The notes under the pieces were generated by a model. That model was not told the origin of the DNA. It was given only the letters and a program-made list of their open reading frames with translations, and did no database searches. DNA of 64,000 bases, taken from Arcobacter sp. EP1 (GTDB taxonomy: Bacteria; Campylobacterota; Campylobacteria; Campylobacterales; Arcobacteraceae). Numbering within the stretch: the first letter of the stretch is position 1; every line of letters starts with the position of its first letter. Position numbers and translations under genes: made by a program. Of the stretch, positions 41,926 to 50,868 are shown one piece after another. The DNA lies in assembly GCA_001655195.1 (NCBI GenBank), contig LPNY01000132.1, forward strand, positions 227,109 to 291,108, read 5' to 3'.

Positions 41926-43036
41926 TTATTTTATCACAAATGTAATTCACATCATCATCCGTTAGACTTGGATAGATTGGAAGTGATAAAATTTGTTGAT
42001 ATGATGTTAATGCACTACCAAACTCAGTAATCTTAATAGAGTACTTAGTTTTGTAATACGTTAATAGATGTAATGGAATATAGTTAAGTCCCGTATTAAC
42101 ACCCTGCTCTTTTAAAGCTCTCGCAAAAGCATCTCTGTTTCGTGAAATTTTAATAATATATTGTGTAAAGATATGCTCTTCTTTATGACTTGGAACAGCA
42201 ATATGCTTAACACCAGAGAGTCGTTCTTCATAAATTTTTGCAATCTCTTTTCTACGCTTGATAAATTTATTTGTTTTTTGTAGTTGTGCTAATGAAAAAG
42301 CAGCATCAAGTTCAGACATATCATATTTATGTCCAATATCAATCACATCATAAATATAGTCTAAGTTTCCATAATCATCATAAGTTGTTGTAACAGCATG
42401 CGTTCGTAGTAATCGCGCACGTGTTGCAATCTCTTCGTTATTGGTTACAATAACACCTGAGTTACTAATATCTGTTCGTCCATTTGACGGGTTTGTTGAA
42501 AAGATAGTCATATCTGCTCGTAATGCTCCAACAGTGTCATCTTTATAAGTAACACCCAATGCTGTAGTTGCATCTTCAATCAAAATAATTCCATACTTTT
42601 CACAAATATCATACAATCTATTTAAGTTTGGTGTTTGTCCTGCAATAAAAGATATAATAGCCCCTCTAAGTTTTTTAGAACTGTTCTCTTCTAAAGCTTT
42701 TTCAAATTTATTTAAATCAATATTCATATCATCAACATTAATATCAATAAAAATTGGCTCTGCATCAAAATGTCGAACAACCTCTGGAACATTAACAAAA
42801 GAGTTAACAGACATCAGGATTTTATCACCACGCTTTAATTTAATAGCACTAAGTGCTAAATGTAAAGCAGCTGTTGCATTACATGTTGCTACTGCGTGTT
42901 TAACACCAATAAAGTTTGCCATATTCTCTTCAAATTCAACAACTTTTGAACTATCTTTATCAGAATCAAGTACCACTTCTAGCTGATTTAACTCTTCTTC
43001 TCCCACCGAAGACTTATAAAATGCAATATCTTTCAT
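41900..43036 (-). CDS. DegT/DnrJ/EryC1-family protein lacking the PLP lysine
   Basis: A 378-residue member of the DegT sugar-aminotransferase fold. The family Asp that contacts the pyridine nitrogen is kept (D155 in LIEDATTALG). The loop that normally carries the Schiff-base lysine (pattern FSFHxxK) reads FSTNPSNGRTDISNSG (179-194); the Lys position is N185 and no lysine occurs in the loop. So it is unlikely to be an ordinary aminotransferase. Its ATG overlaps the nadE stop (TAATG), and it overlaps lpxK by 26 bases. A regulatory, structural or altered-chemistry role is possible. Confidence 0.85.
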   Translation of the reverse strand: MKDIAFYKSSVGEEELNQLEVVLDSDKDSSKVVEFEENMANFIGVKHAVATCNATAALHLALSAIKLKRGDKILMSVNSFVNVPEVVRHFDAEPIFIDINVDDMNIDLNKFEKALEENSSKKLRGAIISFIAGQTPNLNRLYDICEKYGIILIEDATTALGVTYKDDTVGALRADMTIFSTNPSNGRTDISNSGVIVTNNEEIATRARLLRTHAVTTTYDDYGNLDYIYDVIDIGHKYDMSELDAAFSLAQLQKTNKFIKRRKEIAKIYEERLSGVKHIAVPSHKEEHIFTQYIIKISRNRDAFARALKEQGVNTGLNYIPLHLLTYYKTKYSIKITEFGSALTSYQQILSLPIYPSLTDDDVNYICDKIIEIASEWV

Positions 43037-43797
43037 TATTCACTCCATTGTATTTGTGCGATTTGGGGTAATTTCCCTTTAAAAGCGTTGGCTTTTATTC
43101 TATACTCTAACATATCGATTAACTTCTCTTGAACACCCTTCTTAAGAAGTTCATCTTTACTTTTACCCTCATCAACAAGTTGTTTTAAAACATCATCCAT
43201 TTCTTTATAGGTATATCCAAGTTCCTCTTCATCACTTTGACCTTCCCAAAGATCAGCACTTGGTTTTTTATCTAAAATTGCTTGCGTAACACCTAAAAAT
43301 TTAGCAAACTCAAATTCATCACTTTTGTACATCTCACCAATAGGATTAATAGCACAAGCGATATCTCCAAAAATTGTTCCATACCCTAAAAGAATCTCAC
43401 TCTTATTAGAAGTACCCACAACTAATGATTTATCTCGTGCGCTTACATCATATAAAACTGACATTCGCATACGTGCAGAAAAGTTACCTATTCGCATGTT
43501 GTCTTCATCCATTTTATTTAAATAAGCGTTAACCATTGGAGCAACTTCAATCACTTCATACTCAATACCAAATTTTTTACATAATTCAAAAGCATCCTCT
43601 AAAGACGAGTCACTTGAAAATTGAGATGGCATTAAAACACCTGCCATGTTATCTCCAAACGCCTCTTTACATAAAATAGCTACAACAGCTGAATCAAGTC
43701 CACCTGAAATACCTACTGTAACACGTTCTAGTCCAGATTTTGCAACTTCATCTTGTAAAAAAGTGATAAGTTGTGTTTTGATATGTTCCCAGTTCAC
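43036..43797 (-). CDS. nadE: NAD synthetase NadE
   Basis: A 253-residue ammonia-dependent NAD synthase. The PP-loop GISGGLDSAVVA and the KSEILLGYGTIFGD and KKPSADLWEGQSDE motifs are clear; there is no N-terminal glutaminase domain. The start is set at GTG 43797, for which AAGG lies at a suitable distance; an ATG three codons upstream sits too close to that site. It is in mid-operon. Confidence 0.92.
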   Translation of the reverse strand: MNWEHIKTQLITFLQDEVAKSGLERVTVGISGGLDSAVVAILCKEAFGDNMAGVLMPSQFSSDSSLEDAFELCKKFGIEYEVIEVAPMVNAYLNKMDEDNMRIGNFSARMRMSVLYDVSARDKSLVVGTSNKSEILLGYGTIFGDIACAINPIGEMYKSDEFEFAKFLGVTQAILDKKPSADLWEGQSDEEELGYTYKEMDDVLKQLVDEGKSKDELLKKGVQEKLIDMLEYRIKANAFKGKLPQIAQIQWSE

Positions 43798-43829
43798 TAA
43801 AATCATCCTTAAAATGTCAAATTAAATAA

Positions 43830-44048
43830 TTATATCCCAACTTTTTTTGTTTTTTCATAAAGTTCGTCTACAAATTCTTTAGAATGTTCCTGATAGTTCG
43901 TTTTTTTAACTAATAAATTATCTTTTATCTCTTGAAGTTCCTCAAAAGAAAAATAATCTAAATAGTTTGGATTGATTTCTACTACGTCACCTTTTGCAGA
44001 TGTAATCAGCTCTTTTATTTCATTAATAATAATTTCTTTCTCTTCCAT
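43830..44048 (-). CDS. small acidic hypothetical protein, 72 aa
   Basis: The product is acidic and helical, with the stretch VEINPNYLDYFSFEELQEIKD. No cysteine, signal or membrane segment. Its ATG overlaps the preceding ferredoxin stop by one base, and nadE follows about 30 bases later, so it is an operon member. Not recognised. Confidence 0.6.
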   Translation of the reverse strand: MEEKEIIINEIKELITSAKGDVVEINPNYLDYFSFEELQEIKDNLLVKKTNYQEHSKEFVDELYEKTKKVGI

Positions 44049-44275
44049 TATTTTACAAACTTCTTTAAAATTTCACTCAAATATAGTTCCATTTTTTCGG
44101 CACCTATATCTTTTTCGGGGCTTTGACAACATTTACACGAGGTTCCAGCATCGGTTAGTTCACCAATCTGCTCTATGGTTGTTGCACCTTTCTCCTTGAT
44201 GGCATAAAGTATTTCACCTAAAGTAACATGCTTGCAATTACATACTTCATAAGAGTGAGCAAATCGTTTTCCCAT
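44048..44275 (-). CDS. BFD-type [2Fe-2S] ferredoxin (copy 1)
   Basis: The 75-residue protein matches the bacterioferritin-associated ferredoxin domain: CNC near residues 12-14 and CKCC near 47-50, spacing typical of the C-x-C...C-x2-C [2Fe-2S] site, with VTLGEILYAIKEKGATT between. AAAGGAA precedes its ATG. One base separates it from copy 2. It may feed electrons to, or sense clusters for, a partner outside this operon. Confidence 0.82.
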   Translation of the reverse strand: MGKRFAHSYEVCNCKHVTLGEILYAIKEKGATTIEQIGELTDAGTSCKCCQSPEKDIGAEKMELYLSEILKKFVK

Positions 44276-44276
44276 T

Positions 44277-44510
44277 CTATTCCTTTCCCTTTGTATAAAA
44301 TTTTAAAATTTCTTTACAGTAGAGTTTCTTTTTCAACTGTGAGGTATCTGCTTCTTCAAACATACAACATCGACACTCTGTTCCTGCACGGGTTGCGTCT
44401 TGTATCTGTCCGAGTGTTCTTGCACCCTCTTCTTTAATAGTATATATTATTTCACCTAAAGTAACATTTTGACAATGACATACTTCAAAAGAGTTATCAA
44501 ATCCTTTCAC
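44277..44510 (-). CDS. BFD-type [2Fe-2S] ferredoxin (copy 2)
   Basis: A 77-residue paralogue of the next gene, sharing the order CHC, VTLGEIIYTIKEEGART and CRCC. The two differ in their C-terminal helices, so this is an old tandem duplication. It follows the TerB-DnaJ gene by two bases. Confidence 0.82.
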   Translation of the reverse strand: MKGFDNSFEVCHCQNVTLGEIIYTIKEEGARTLGQIQDATRAGTECRCCMFEEADTSQLKKKLYCKEILKFYTKGKE

Positions 44511-44512
44511 AA

Positions 44513-45268
44513 CTATAAACCTCTATCCTTTTTTATCATTTCATACGCTTCATTGATCTCTTGTAGCTTTTTCGTTGCTTCATCAATAATACTTTGACTT
44601 CCACCTTGTCCTGAAATAATATCAGGGTGATGTTTTTTCACTAAACTTCGATACTTTTTCTTGATAGTATTGTTATCATCATCGGCATTTGATTCTAAAA
44701 TAGCGTAAGCTTGGTCTAAAGATACCGCTTGGTTATTAGCTTGTTCTTTATAGAATGTCTCAAATGCATTAATAAGTCGCTCAAAATCGGGTCGTTTTAT
44801 TTTTAAAGCATTAGCAATATCTTCACAAATCATAAACTCTGTTTGTGAGAAATCTTTATCTATAAAGGCTAAGTTTAATAGATACTCCATCACTTTAACA
44901 CGTTTAGTATAATCGCCTTTAGTTAACTTATAGAGTCGTTCACATATTTCTAAAGTATTTTCAAAACTCTTTTTTTGTTCACTATAAACACCTTTTAACT
45001 TCTCTCTAATTTCATCAGCATTTTTAAAGTGCGATGAGATATCACTAAAGGTATGTTTTAACATTTGTGCTTCTAGCTCACACACTTGTCCATCTGCTTT
45101 AGCAACTTTTGCCATAAGTGCGACTAAAAGACCAGCTTCATGGTGCATCAAGTCACCCGTAAAATTCTCTTTAACATCCAGTTTAATTTTTTCATACTTT
45201 TCTGTTTTATAGCCACGTGCAATAAAATAAAGAATAACACCAATAATTAATAAAACCAATAATTTCAT
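44513..45268 (-). CDS. TerB-DnaJ (DjlA-like) cochaperone
   Basis: A 251-residue protein with one N-terminal membrane helix (about 2-17), a TerB-like helical domain (about 45-150; LVALMAKVAKADGQVCELEA) and a C-terminal J domain (about 185-251) with the HPD motif in KKHHPDII. This is the DjlA layout, so it should recruit DnaK at the inner membrane. It opens the seven-gene minus-strand operon; AAAGGA precedes its start. Confidence 0.88.
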   Translation of the reverse strand: MKLLVLLIIGVILYFIARGYKTEKYEKIKLDVKENFTGDLMHHEAGLLVALMAKVAKADGQVCELEAQMLKHTFSDISSHFKNADEIREKLKGVYSEQKKSFENTLEICERLYKLTKGDYTKRVKVMEYLLNLAFIDKDFSQTEFMICEDIANALKIKRPDFERLINAFETFYKEQANNQAVSLDQAYAILESNADDDNNTIKKKYRSLVKKHHPDIISGQGGSQSIIDEATKKLQEINEAYEMIKKDRGL

Positions 45269-45360
45269 TCAAATCCTTTGTTTAAGCCTTAAATTAATAG
45301 AGAGATTTTATCAAACATTAGGTAAAATCTTGGACTTAAAATTATATTACAGGATTATAT

Positions 45361-45831
45361 ATGTTTGGAATGGGATTTATGGAAATACTTCTTATCGCAA
45401 TTGTTGCGATTGTTGCTTTGGGGCCAGAGAAGTTACCAAAAGCTATGGTAGAAGTAGCAAGGTTTCTAAAAAAATTTAAAAGTGGTGTTGAAGATGCAAA
45501 ATCAACCCTTGATAATGAACTCAATATTTCAGAGATGAAAGAAGAAGCTAATAAATTCAAAGCGCAAATTGATAATGCAAAATCAACTGCTTCCTTAGAA
45601 CATTTTGACTTAGGGGTTGATGACCTATTAAAAGATGAATTAGACGAAGATGAGGACGAAGCGCCTAAAAAAGATAAAAAAGATAAAGTATCTTTCAAAT
45701 CACAAAATAAAAAAAAGCAAAAAGTAAAAGAAGAACCTGAAGAGATTATTGAAGTGGCTGAAGTCGTAGACGAGCCTAAAAGTAGTCCTGCTGATAAGTT
45801 CAAAGTTAATCAAAATGAGGAGAATGCCTAA
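45361..45831 (+). CDS. tatB: twin-arginine translocase subunit TatB
   Basis: A 156-residue protein: N-terminal membrane helix (about 3-20) with FGMGFMEILLIAIVAIVALGPEK-type sequence, an amphipathic helix (LPKAMVEVARFLKKFK) and a long acidic/basic tail. The Glu in the first helix and the GP hinge are typical of TatB. It binds TatC to form the receptor for folded twin-arginine substrates. tatC starts at its stop codon. Confidence 0.92.
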   Translation: MFGMGFMEILLIAIVAIVALGPEKLPKAMVEVARFLKKFKSGVEDAKSTLDNELNISEMKEEANKFKAQIDNAKSTASLEHFDLGVDDLLKDELDEDEDEAPKKDKKDKVSFKSQNKKKQKVKEEPEEIIEVAEVVDEPKSSPADKFKVNQNEENA

Positions 45832-46568
45832 TGTTAGAAGATTTAAAACCTCATATTGCTGACCTACGTAAGAGGTTAATGTACTCTGGGATTGCTCTGT
45901 TTATTGGATTTTGTGCCTGTTTTTTCTTTTATGAACCTATTTTAGAATGGATGATGCTTCCAGTTGAGGCAGTACTTCCTCCAAACTCTACAATGGTTGC
46001 CGTTGAAATCCAAGAGACATTTTTTACAGCCCTTAAAGTTGCATTCTTTGCAGGATTCATCTTAGCATTACCTGTTATTTTTTGGCAACTGTGGCTTTTC
46101 CTTGCGCCTGGTCTTTATGACCATGAGAAAAAACTGGTTATTCCATTTGTATTTTTTGCAACATTGATGTTCTTAATTGGTTCTTCGTTTGCTTATTATG
46201 TTGTTGTACCTTATGGATTTGATTTCTTAATCAACTTTGGTAGTGCCGTTGTAACTATTTTACCAAGTATTGGTAAATATGTAGGGTTCTTTACAAAACT
46301 GCTCTTTGGTTTTGGTGTTGCTTTTGAGTTACCAGTAATCACTTTCTTCTTAGCAAAGATTGGTCTTGTTGATGACAAGATGTTAAAAGATTTCTTTAAA
46401 TATGCAATTGTATTAATCTTTATTATGGCATCACTATTAACTCCACCAGATGTAATCACGCAATTTTTAATGGCGGGTCCATTAATCTTACTTTACATCG
46501 TTTCTATTTGGATTGCAAAAGTATTTAACCCTCACGATACAACGCTAGATGAAGATGAAGAAGAGTAA
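45831..46568 (+). CDS. tatC: twin-arginine translocase subunit TatC
   Basis: A 245-residue six-helix membrane protein. HIADLRKRLMYS at the N-terminus, LALPVIFWQLWLFLAPGLY and FGFGVAFELPV are hallmarks; the glutamate in FELPV is the conserved signal-peptide contact. It shares one base with tatB and overlaps queA by about 20. tatA is not in the window. Confidence 0.95.
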   Translation: MLEDLKPHIADLRKRLMYSGIALFIGFCACFFFYEPILEWMMLPVEAVLPPNSTMVAVEIQETFFTALKVAFFAGFILALPVIFWQLWLFLAPGLYDHEKKLVIPFVFFATLMFLIGSSFAYYVVVPYGFDFLINFGSAVVTILPSIGKYVGFFTKLLFGFGVAFELPVITFFLAKIGLVDDKMLKDFFKYAIVLIFIMASLLTPPDVITQFLMAGPLILLYIVSIWIAKVFNPHDTTLDEDEEE

Positions 46569-47592
46569 TCTAGACCCTTTAAAAACTGCTAGTTATGATT
46601 ATGATTTACCCAAAGAACTCATAGCTAGCAAACCTGTTTACCCTGCTGATAGTGCACGTCTTTTAGTCTATAACAGACAAACGCAAGAGATAACTCACAC
46701 AACATTTAAAAACCTTTTAGATTTTTTACCTAAAAACCTTTCTGTTTTTTTAAATGATACCAAAGTAATCAAAGCACGAATCTATGGAACAAAACCAACA
46801 GGTGGAAAAGTAGAACTGCTATTTAATAAACCGCTGTTTATGAACCAATACCTAGTAATGATTCGAGGTAAAGTCAATGTAGGCTTAGAACTAGCATTTG
46901 ATTTAGGACTTAGTGCAAAAGTTATAGAACTACATGATGACGATGGTACACGTACGGTTGAATTTTTCAAAGATGGCAAAAAACTAGAATTTTTAGAGCT
47001 GGTTGATATTTTAAATGAAATTGGGCACTTACCTCTTCCTCACTATATGAATAGAGAAGATGAAGAGCAAGATAACAAAGACTATCAAACACTCTTTGCT
47101 AAAAACTATGGGGCAGTTGCAGCACCTACTGCATCACTGCATTTTACGCCGGAACTTTTAGAAAAAATCAATAATCACTACGAAGTAAACTACCTGACAC
47201 TTCATGTGGGTGCAGGTACATTTAAACCAGTAGATAGTGAAGATATTTTAAACCACCCTATGCACAGTGAATACTTTGAAATAGGACGTGAGGCAAAAAG
47301 TGCATTGGATAATGCACAAAAAACACTTGCTGTTGGAACAACAGTAACCCGTACCATAGAATACTATGCACGAATGAATAAAATACAAGGGGAGTGTGAC
47401 CTATTTTTAAACCCAGCAAACACACCTATAAAAGTAGACCATCTGTTAACCAACTTTCACCTACCTAAATCCACACTAATTATGCTCATTGCATCCTTTG
47501 TAGGTTTAGAAAAAACATTGGAACTTTATGACATCGCAGTAAAAGAGAAGTACCGATTTTTCTCTTATGGTGATGGAATGTTAATCATATAA
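46549..47592 (+). CDS. queA: tRNA preQ1 ribosyltransferase-isomerase QueA
   Basis: A 347-residue enzyme that transfers the ribosyl part of S-adenosylmethionine to preQ1 in tRNA to form epoxyqueuosine. DYDLPKELIASKPVYPADSA, VFLNDTKVIKARIYG, VGAGTFKPV and LLTNFHLPKSTL are typical. The start overlaps tatC; ATG at 46549 or 46555 are both possible, and neither has a clear ribosome-binding site, which suggests coupling to tatC. Confidence 0.94.
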   Translation: MKMKKSNLDPLKTASYDYDLPKELIASKPVYPADSARLLVYNRQTQEITHTTFKNLLDFLPKNLSVFLNDTKVIKARIYGTKPTGGKVELLFNKPLFMNQYLVMIRGKVNVGLELAFDLGLSAKVIELHDDDGTRTVEFFKDGKKLEFLELVDILNEIGHLPLPHYMNREDEEQDNKDYQTLFAKNYGAVAAPTASLHFTPELLEKINNHYEVNYLTLHVGAGTFKPVDSEDILNHPMHSEYFEIGREAKSALDNAQKTLAVGTTVTRTIEYYARMNKIQGECDLFLNPANTPIKVDHLLTNFHLPKSTLIMLIASFVGLEKTLELYDIAVKEKYRFFSYGDGMLII

Positions 47593-47619
47593 ATAATAAA
47601 TTAAATAAAAGGATTATAA

Positions 47620-48360
47620 ATGCCTAAATATGTACTTTTTGATACAGAAACTACAGGAAACCAAGAAGAAGATAGAGTGATTCAATTTGGAGCAATGATA
47701 GTTGACCAAACAGGAGCAGTTGAAGCCTATGATGAGTTCTGTAGCAGTGATGTTGAAATCAAAATTGAAGCAATGGAAGTACATAATATCACTCCTAATA
47801 TGATTGAAGGCAAACCACAAGCTACACAAACAACCTTTTACCAAAAACTATTAGAACTAAATAATGAAGAGAACTATTTAATTGCTCATAATATCTCTTT
47901 TGATATGGGAATGGTTAAAAAAGAGGGCTTTGAAAACAGCTATCAACTTATTGATACTCTACGATGTGCTAAACACCTCTATCCTGATATGCCCTATCAC
48001 AGACTTCAATACCTAAGATACGCCCTAGAACTTTATAAAACAGAAGAACAAGAAGCAGCAAAACATAACATTACTATTAAAGCCCATGATGCAATTGGAG
48101 ATGTTTTAGTGATGAAACTCTTTTTATCAAAACTTGTAATGAAATGTCGAGAAATTTATCCTGACTATAATCCAATGGAAAAACTAGTTGATTTAACCCG
48201 AACTCCAGTATTTATCAAAACATTTAAGTTTGGAAAATACCGAGGAAAAGATATCCAAGAAGTGGCTTCACAAGACGCTGGGTATTTAAACTGGATGAAA
48301 TCTAATATGGATTTAGATGAAGATTTAAAATACACCCTGGATAAAGTACTTTCTAACTAA
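47620..48360 (+). CDS. DnaQ/ExoX-family 3'-5' exonuclease
   Basis: A 246-residue DEDDh exonuclease: FDTETTG (D8, E10), HNISFDMGM and the HDAIGD motif. Residues about 190-246 form the C-terminal exodeoxyribonuclease X-type domain (FKFGKYRGKDIQEVASQDAGYL). The AAAGGA site lies upstream. Likely acts on single-stranded or mismatched DNA ends. It has its own short spacer after queA. Confidence 0.88.
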   Translation: MPKYVLFDTETTGNQEEDRVIQFGAMIVDQTGAVEAYDEFCSSDVEIKIEAMEVHNITPNMIEGKPQATQTTFYQKLLELNNEENYLIAHNISFDMGMVKKEGFENSYQLIDTLRCAKHLYPDMPYHRLQYLRYALELYKTEEQEAAKHNITIKAHDAIGDVLVMKLFLSKLVMKCREIYPDYNPMEKLVDLTRTPVFIKTFKFGKYRGKDIQEVASQDAGYLNWMKSNMDLDEDLKYTLDKVLSN

Positions 48361-48387
48361 AAAATTAAAATTAATAAAATTTTCTAC

Positions 48388-48424
48388 ACTTGACTTTAAT
48401 AGCCCATTGCTATAATTGTCAAGT
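48388..48424 (+). promoter_or_regulatory. promoter nested in a dyad, sensor kinase gene
   Basis: TTGACT (48390-48395) and TATAAT (48411-48416, with extended TGC) are 15 bases apart, slightly short. ACTTGAC (48388-48394) and GTCAAGT (48418-48424) form a 7-bp inverted repeat enclosing the promoter. Transcription would start near 48423, only about 14 bases from the ATG. Confidence 0.5.
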
Positions 48425-48436
48425 TAGGAAATTAGG

Positions 48437-50776
48437 ATGAGAAAACTTTACTATTTATTAATTTTTGCCTTACTCTTTCCCCTCTTTTTAAAAGCATCTC
48501 AATATAATATTTTAATTTTACACTCCTATCACCAATCTTACAAATGGACAGATGATATAAACCGTGGGATTAATGAAGTCTTCAAAAACAATATCAATCA
48601 GTTGAATTTTTATGTTGAGTATATGGACAGCAAACGCTTTATTGATAAAACCCACCACGATAATCTTTTTAAACTTTATAAACAAAAATATAACAACATC
48701 AACTTTGATGTTATTATTAGTAGTGATAACAATGCACTTAACTTTGTTAAAAAATACCACAAAACACTCTTTAAAAAAGCACCTGTTGTTTTTTTAGGAG
48801 CAAACTATTTTACAAAAAAAGAGATTGAAGGTTTTAGCAACTTTACAGGGGTTAACGAAGAAGCGAATATTCAAGCTAACTATGAACTTATCCAACAACT
48901 TCACCCTAATATAAAAAATATATATACAGTTGTTGATAATACAACAACGGGTCAAAAGATAAAACAAGAGATCAAAAAAATTAAACAAAAATTAAACAAA
49001 CATATCAATTTTGAGATAATCAGTGAAGTAACACTTAATGAATTGAAAGAAAAAATCAAAACCTTACCTAAAAATAGTGCTGTATTAATAACAGTATTTT
49101 TTAGAAGTAAAGATAACCAAGTATTTGAGTATTTTGATATTTCATCTATGATATCAAAACAAACAAATTCTCCTATTTATGGTCTTTGGGACTTTTACTT
49201 AGGGCATGGGATTATTGGTGGTTTTTTAACTAGTGGTTTCTTTCAAGGAAAAGAAGCAGCCCTAATGGCAAAAAAGATTCTACAAAAGACACCACTATTT
49301 AGAATCCCAATTTTATATAAAAGCCCCAATAATTACATGTTTGATTATCAACTCCTTGAAAAATATAATATAGATAAAACTCTCCTTCCTAAAAATAGTT
49401 ATATTATAAATGAACCGTTAAACCTATATGAGAGATATAAAAGAGAGATTCTATCTCTTGGTATTTTATTTAGTTTTCTCATTGTTATTATTATTTCATT
49501 ATTAATGATTTTACGACAAAAAGAACTGTCTAAACTACACATCAAAAAAGAGTTACGATTTCAACAAACATTAATTGATACAGTTGATGCTCCAATTTAT
49601 TATAAAAATACCAGTGGAGAATATATTGGTTGTAACAAAGCTTTTGAAACCTTTTTAGAGACATCAAAGGACTCTATCATTGGTAAAAATGTTTTTGATG
49701 TCATCCCCAAAGAGTTAGCCAATCTTTATACCCAAAAAGATGAAGAGATTATCGAAAATCCAAATCCTCAACAATATGAAGGACTACATATCTACCCAGA
49801 TGGTTCACATAAAAACCTTATTTTTTATAAAAATGTTTATTATGATGAAAAAGGCCAAGTCCAAGGAATAGTTGGAACAATCTTTGATATTACACACCTC
49901 AAAGAGATAACCAAAAAACTCGATAATCTTAATAAACATCTTGAAGAAAAAGTTCAAGAAAGAACCATTGAACTTGAAGAAACCAACACTGAACTTGAAC
50001 AAACCATTACCCACTTGGAGAGTATGCAAAAACGTCTTGTGGAAACAGAAGTAGTGAACAGTTTAGGAAATATTGTTGCAGGTGTTGCCCATGAAATCAA
50101 TACTCCTGTAGGTATTGGTATTACGGCATCAACTCACCTTGAAGAACTGGTAAATAAAATAAACCTTCTTTTCAAAAATGATGAAATTAGTGAAGAAGAG
50201 TTTGAAAATTTTCTAATAAAAAGCCAAGAATTATCACAGCTCATTCATGCAAACTTTGAAAAAACTGCCAAACTTATTAGAAGTTTTAAACAAGTCTCAG
50301 TAGAACAACTCAAAGAAGAGAAAAGAAGTATCATATTAAAAGAGTACCTACAAGATATCCTTGTAAGTATCAAAGCCTTGACAAAGTACCCTGACGGTAT
50401 TAGTATAAACATAGAATGTCAAGAGGAATTAGAACTTACTATCTTTACAGGAGCTTTATCAAAGATTATTACCAATTTGATTTTAAACTCAATTCATCAT
50501 GGCTTTGAAGAAACAAATAGAGGAAATATTAACTTAATTCTCTCTCGTACCAATCATCAGCTTCATATCACCTACACAGATGATGGAAAAGGGATAAAAC
50601 AAGAACATCTCAATAAAATATTTGATCCTTTCTTTACTACCAAACGTATCAAAGGACAAACAGGACTTGGGCTAAATGTTATCTACAATATAATCACCGC
50701 AACTTTTAAGGGTAAAATTAACTGTAGCAGCCAAGAAGAAAAAGGTGTCACTTTCACTATTACACTCCATATATAG
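48437..50776 (+). CDS. hybrid-sensor histidine kinase with ABC substrate-binding-like periplasmic domain and PAS
   Basis: A 779-residue kinase. After a signal helix, residues about 24-320 resemble the ABC substrate-binding (DUF534) type sensor (NILILHSYHQSYKWTDDIN). A membrane helix lies near 337-359, a PAS domain near 370-490, a coiled coil to 540, then the histidine domain with H552 (GVAHEINTPVGIG) and an ATPase domain with ILNSIHHG and GQTGLGLNVI. No response-regulator gene is next to it. A small periplasmic ligand is the likely signal. It has no receiver domain despite its length. Confidence 0.88.
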   Translation: MRKLYYLLIFALLFPLFLKASQYNILILHSYHQSYKWTDDINRGINEVFKNNINQLNFYVEYMDSKRFIDKTHHDNLFKLYKQKYNNINFDVIISSDNNALNFVKKYHKTLFKKAPVVFLGANYFTKKEIEGFSNFTGVNEEANIQANYELIQQLHPNIKNIYTVVDNTTTGQKIKQEIKKIKQKLNKHINFEIISEVTLNELKEKIKTLPKNSAVLITVFFRSKDNQVFEYFDISSMISKQTNSPIYGLWDFYLGHGIIGGFLTSGFFQGKEAALMAKKILQKTPLFRIPILYKSPNNYMFDYQLLEKYNIDKTLLPKNSYIINEPLNLYERYKREILSLGILFSFLIVIIISLLMILRQKELSKLHIKKELRFQQTLIDTVDAPIYYKNTSGEYIGCNKAFETFLETSKDSIIGKNVFDVIPKELANLYTQKDEEIIENPNPQQYEGLHIYPDGSHKNLIFYKNVYYDEKGQVQGIVGTIFDITHLKEITKKLDNLNKHLEEKVQERTIELEETNTELEQTITHLESMQKRLVETEVVNSLGNIVAGVAHEINTPVGIGITASTHLEELVNKINLLFKNDEISEEEFENFLIKSQELSQLIHANFEKTAKLIRSFKQVSVEQLKEEKRSIILKEYLQDILVSIKALTKYPDGISINIECQEELELTIFTGALSKIITNLILNSIHHGFEETNRGNINLILSRTNHQLHITYTDDGKGIKQEHLNKIFDPFFTTKRIKGQTGLGLNVIYNIITATFKGKINCSSQEEKGVTFTITLHI

Positions 50777-50868
50777 GGCTGACTTAAGCTTATTTAAATT
50801 CTAAAAGTCCTTTTCATTTCACTTATCTTAACTATAATTAATCTATATTGAAAATTAGGAGATGTTCA

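Noticed and set aside
45342-45803. Long open frame antisense to tatB
   Set aside because: It is a Ser-rich shadow of the tatB coding sequence with no ribosome-binding site or recognisable domain.
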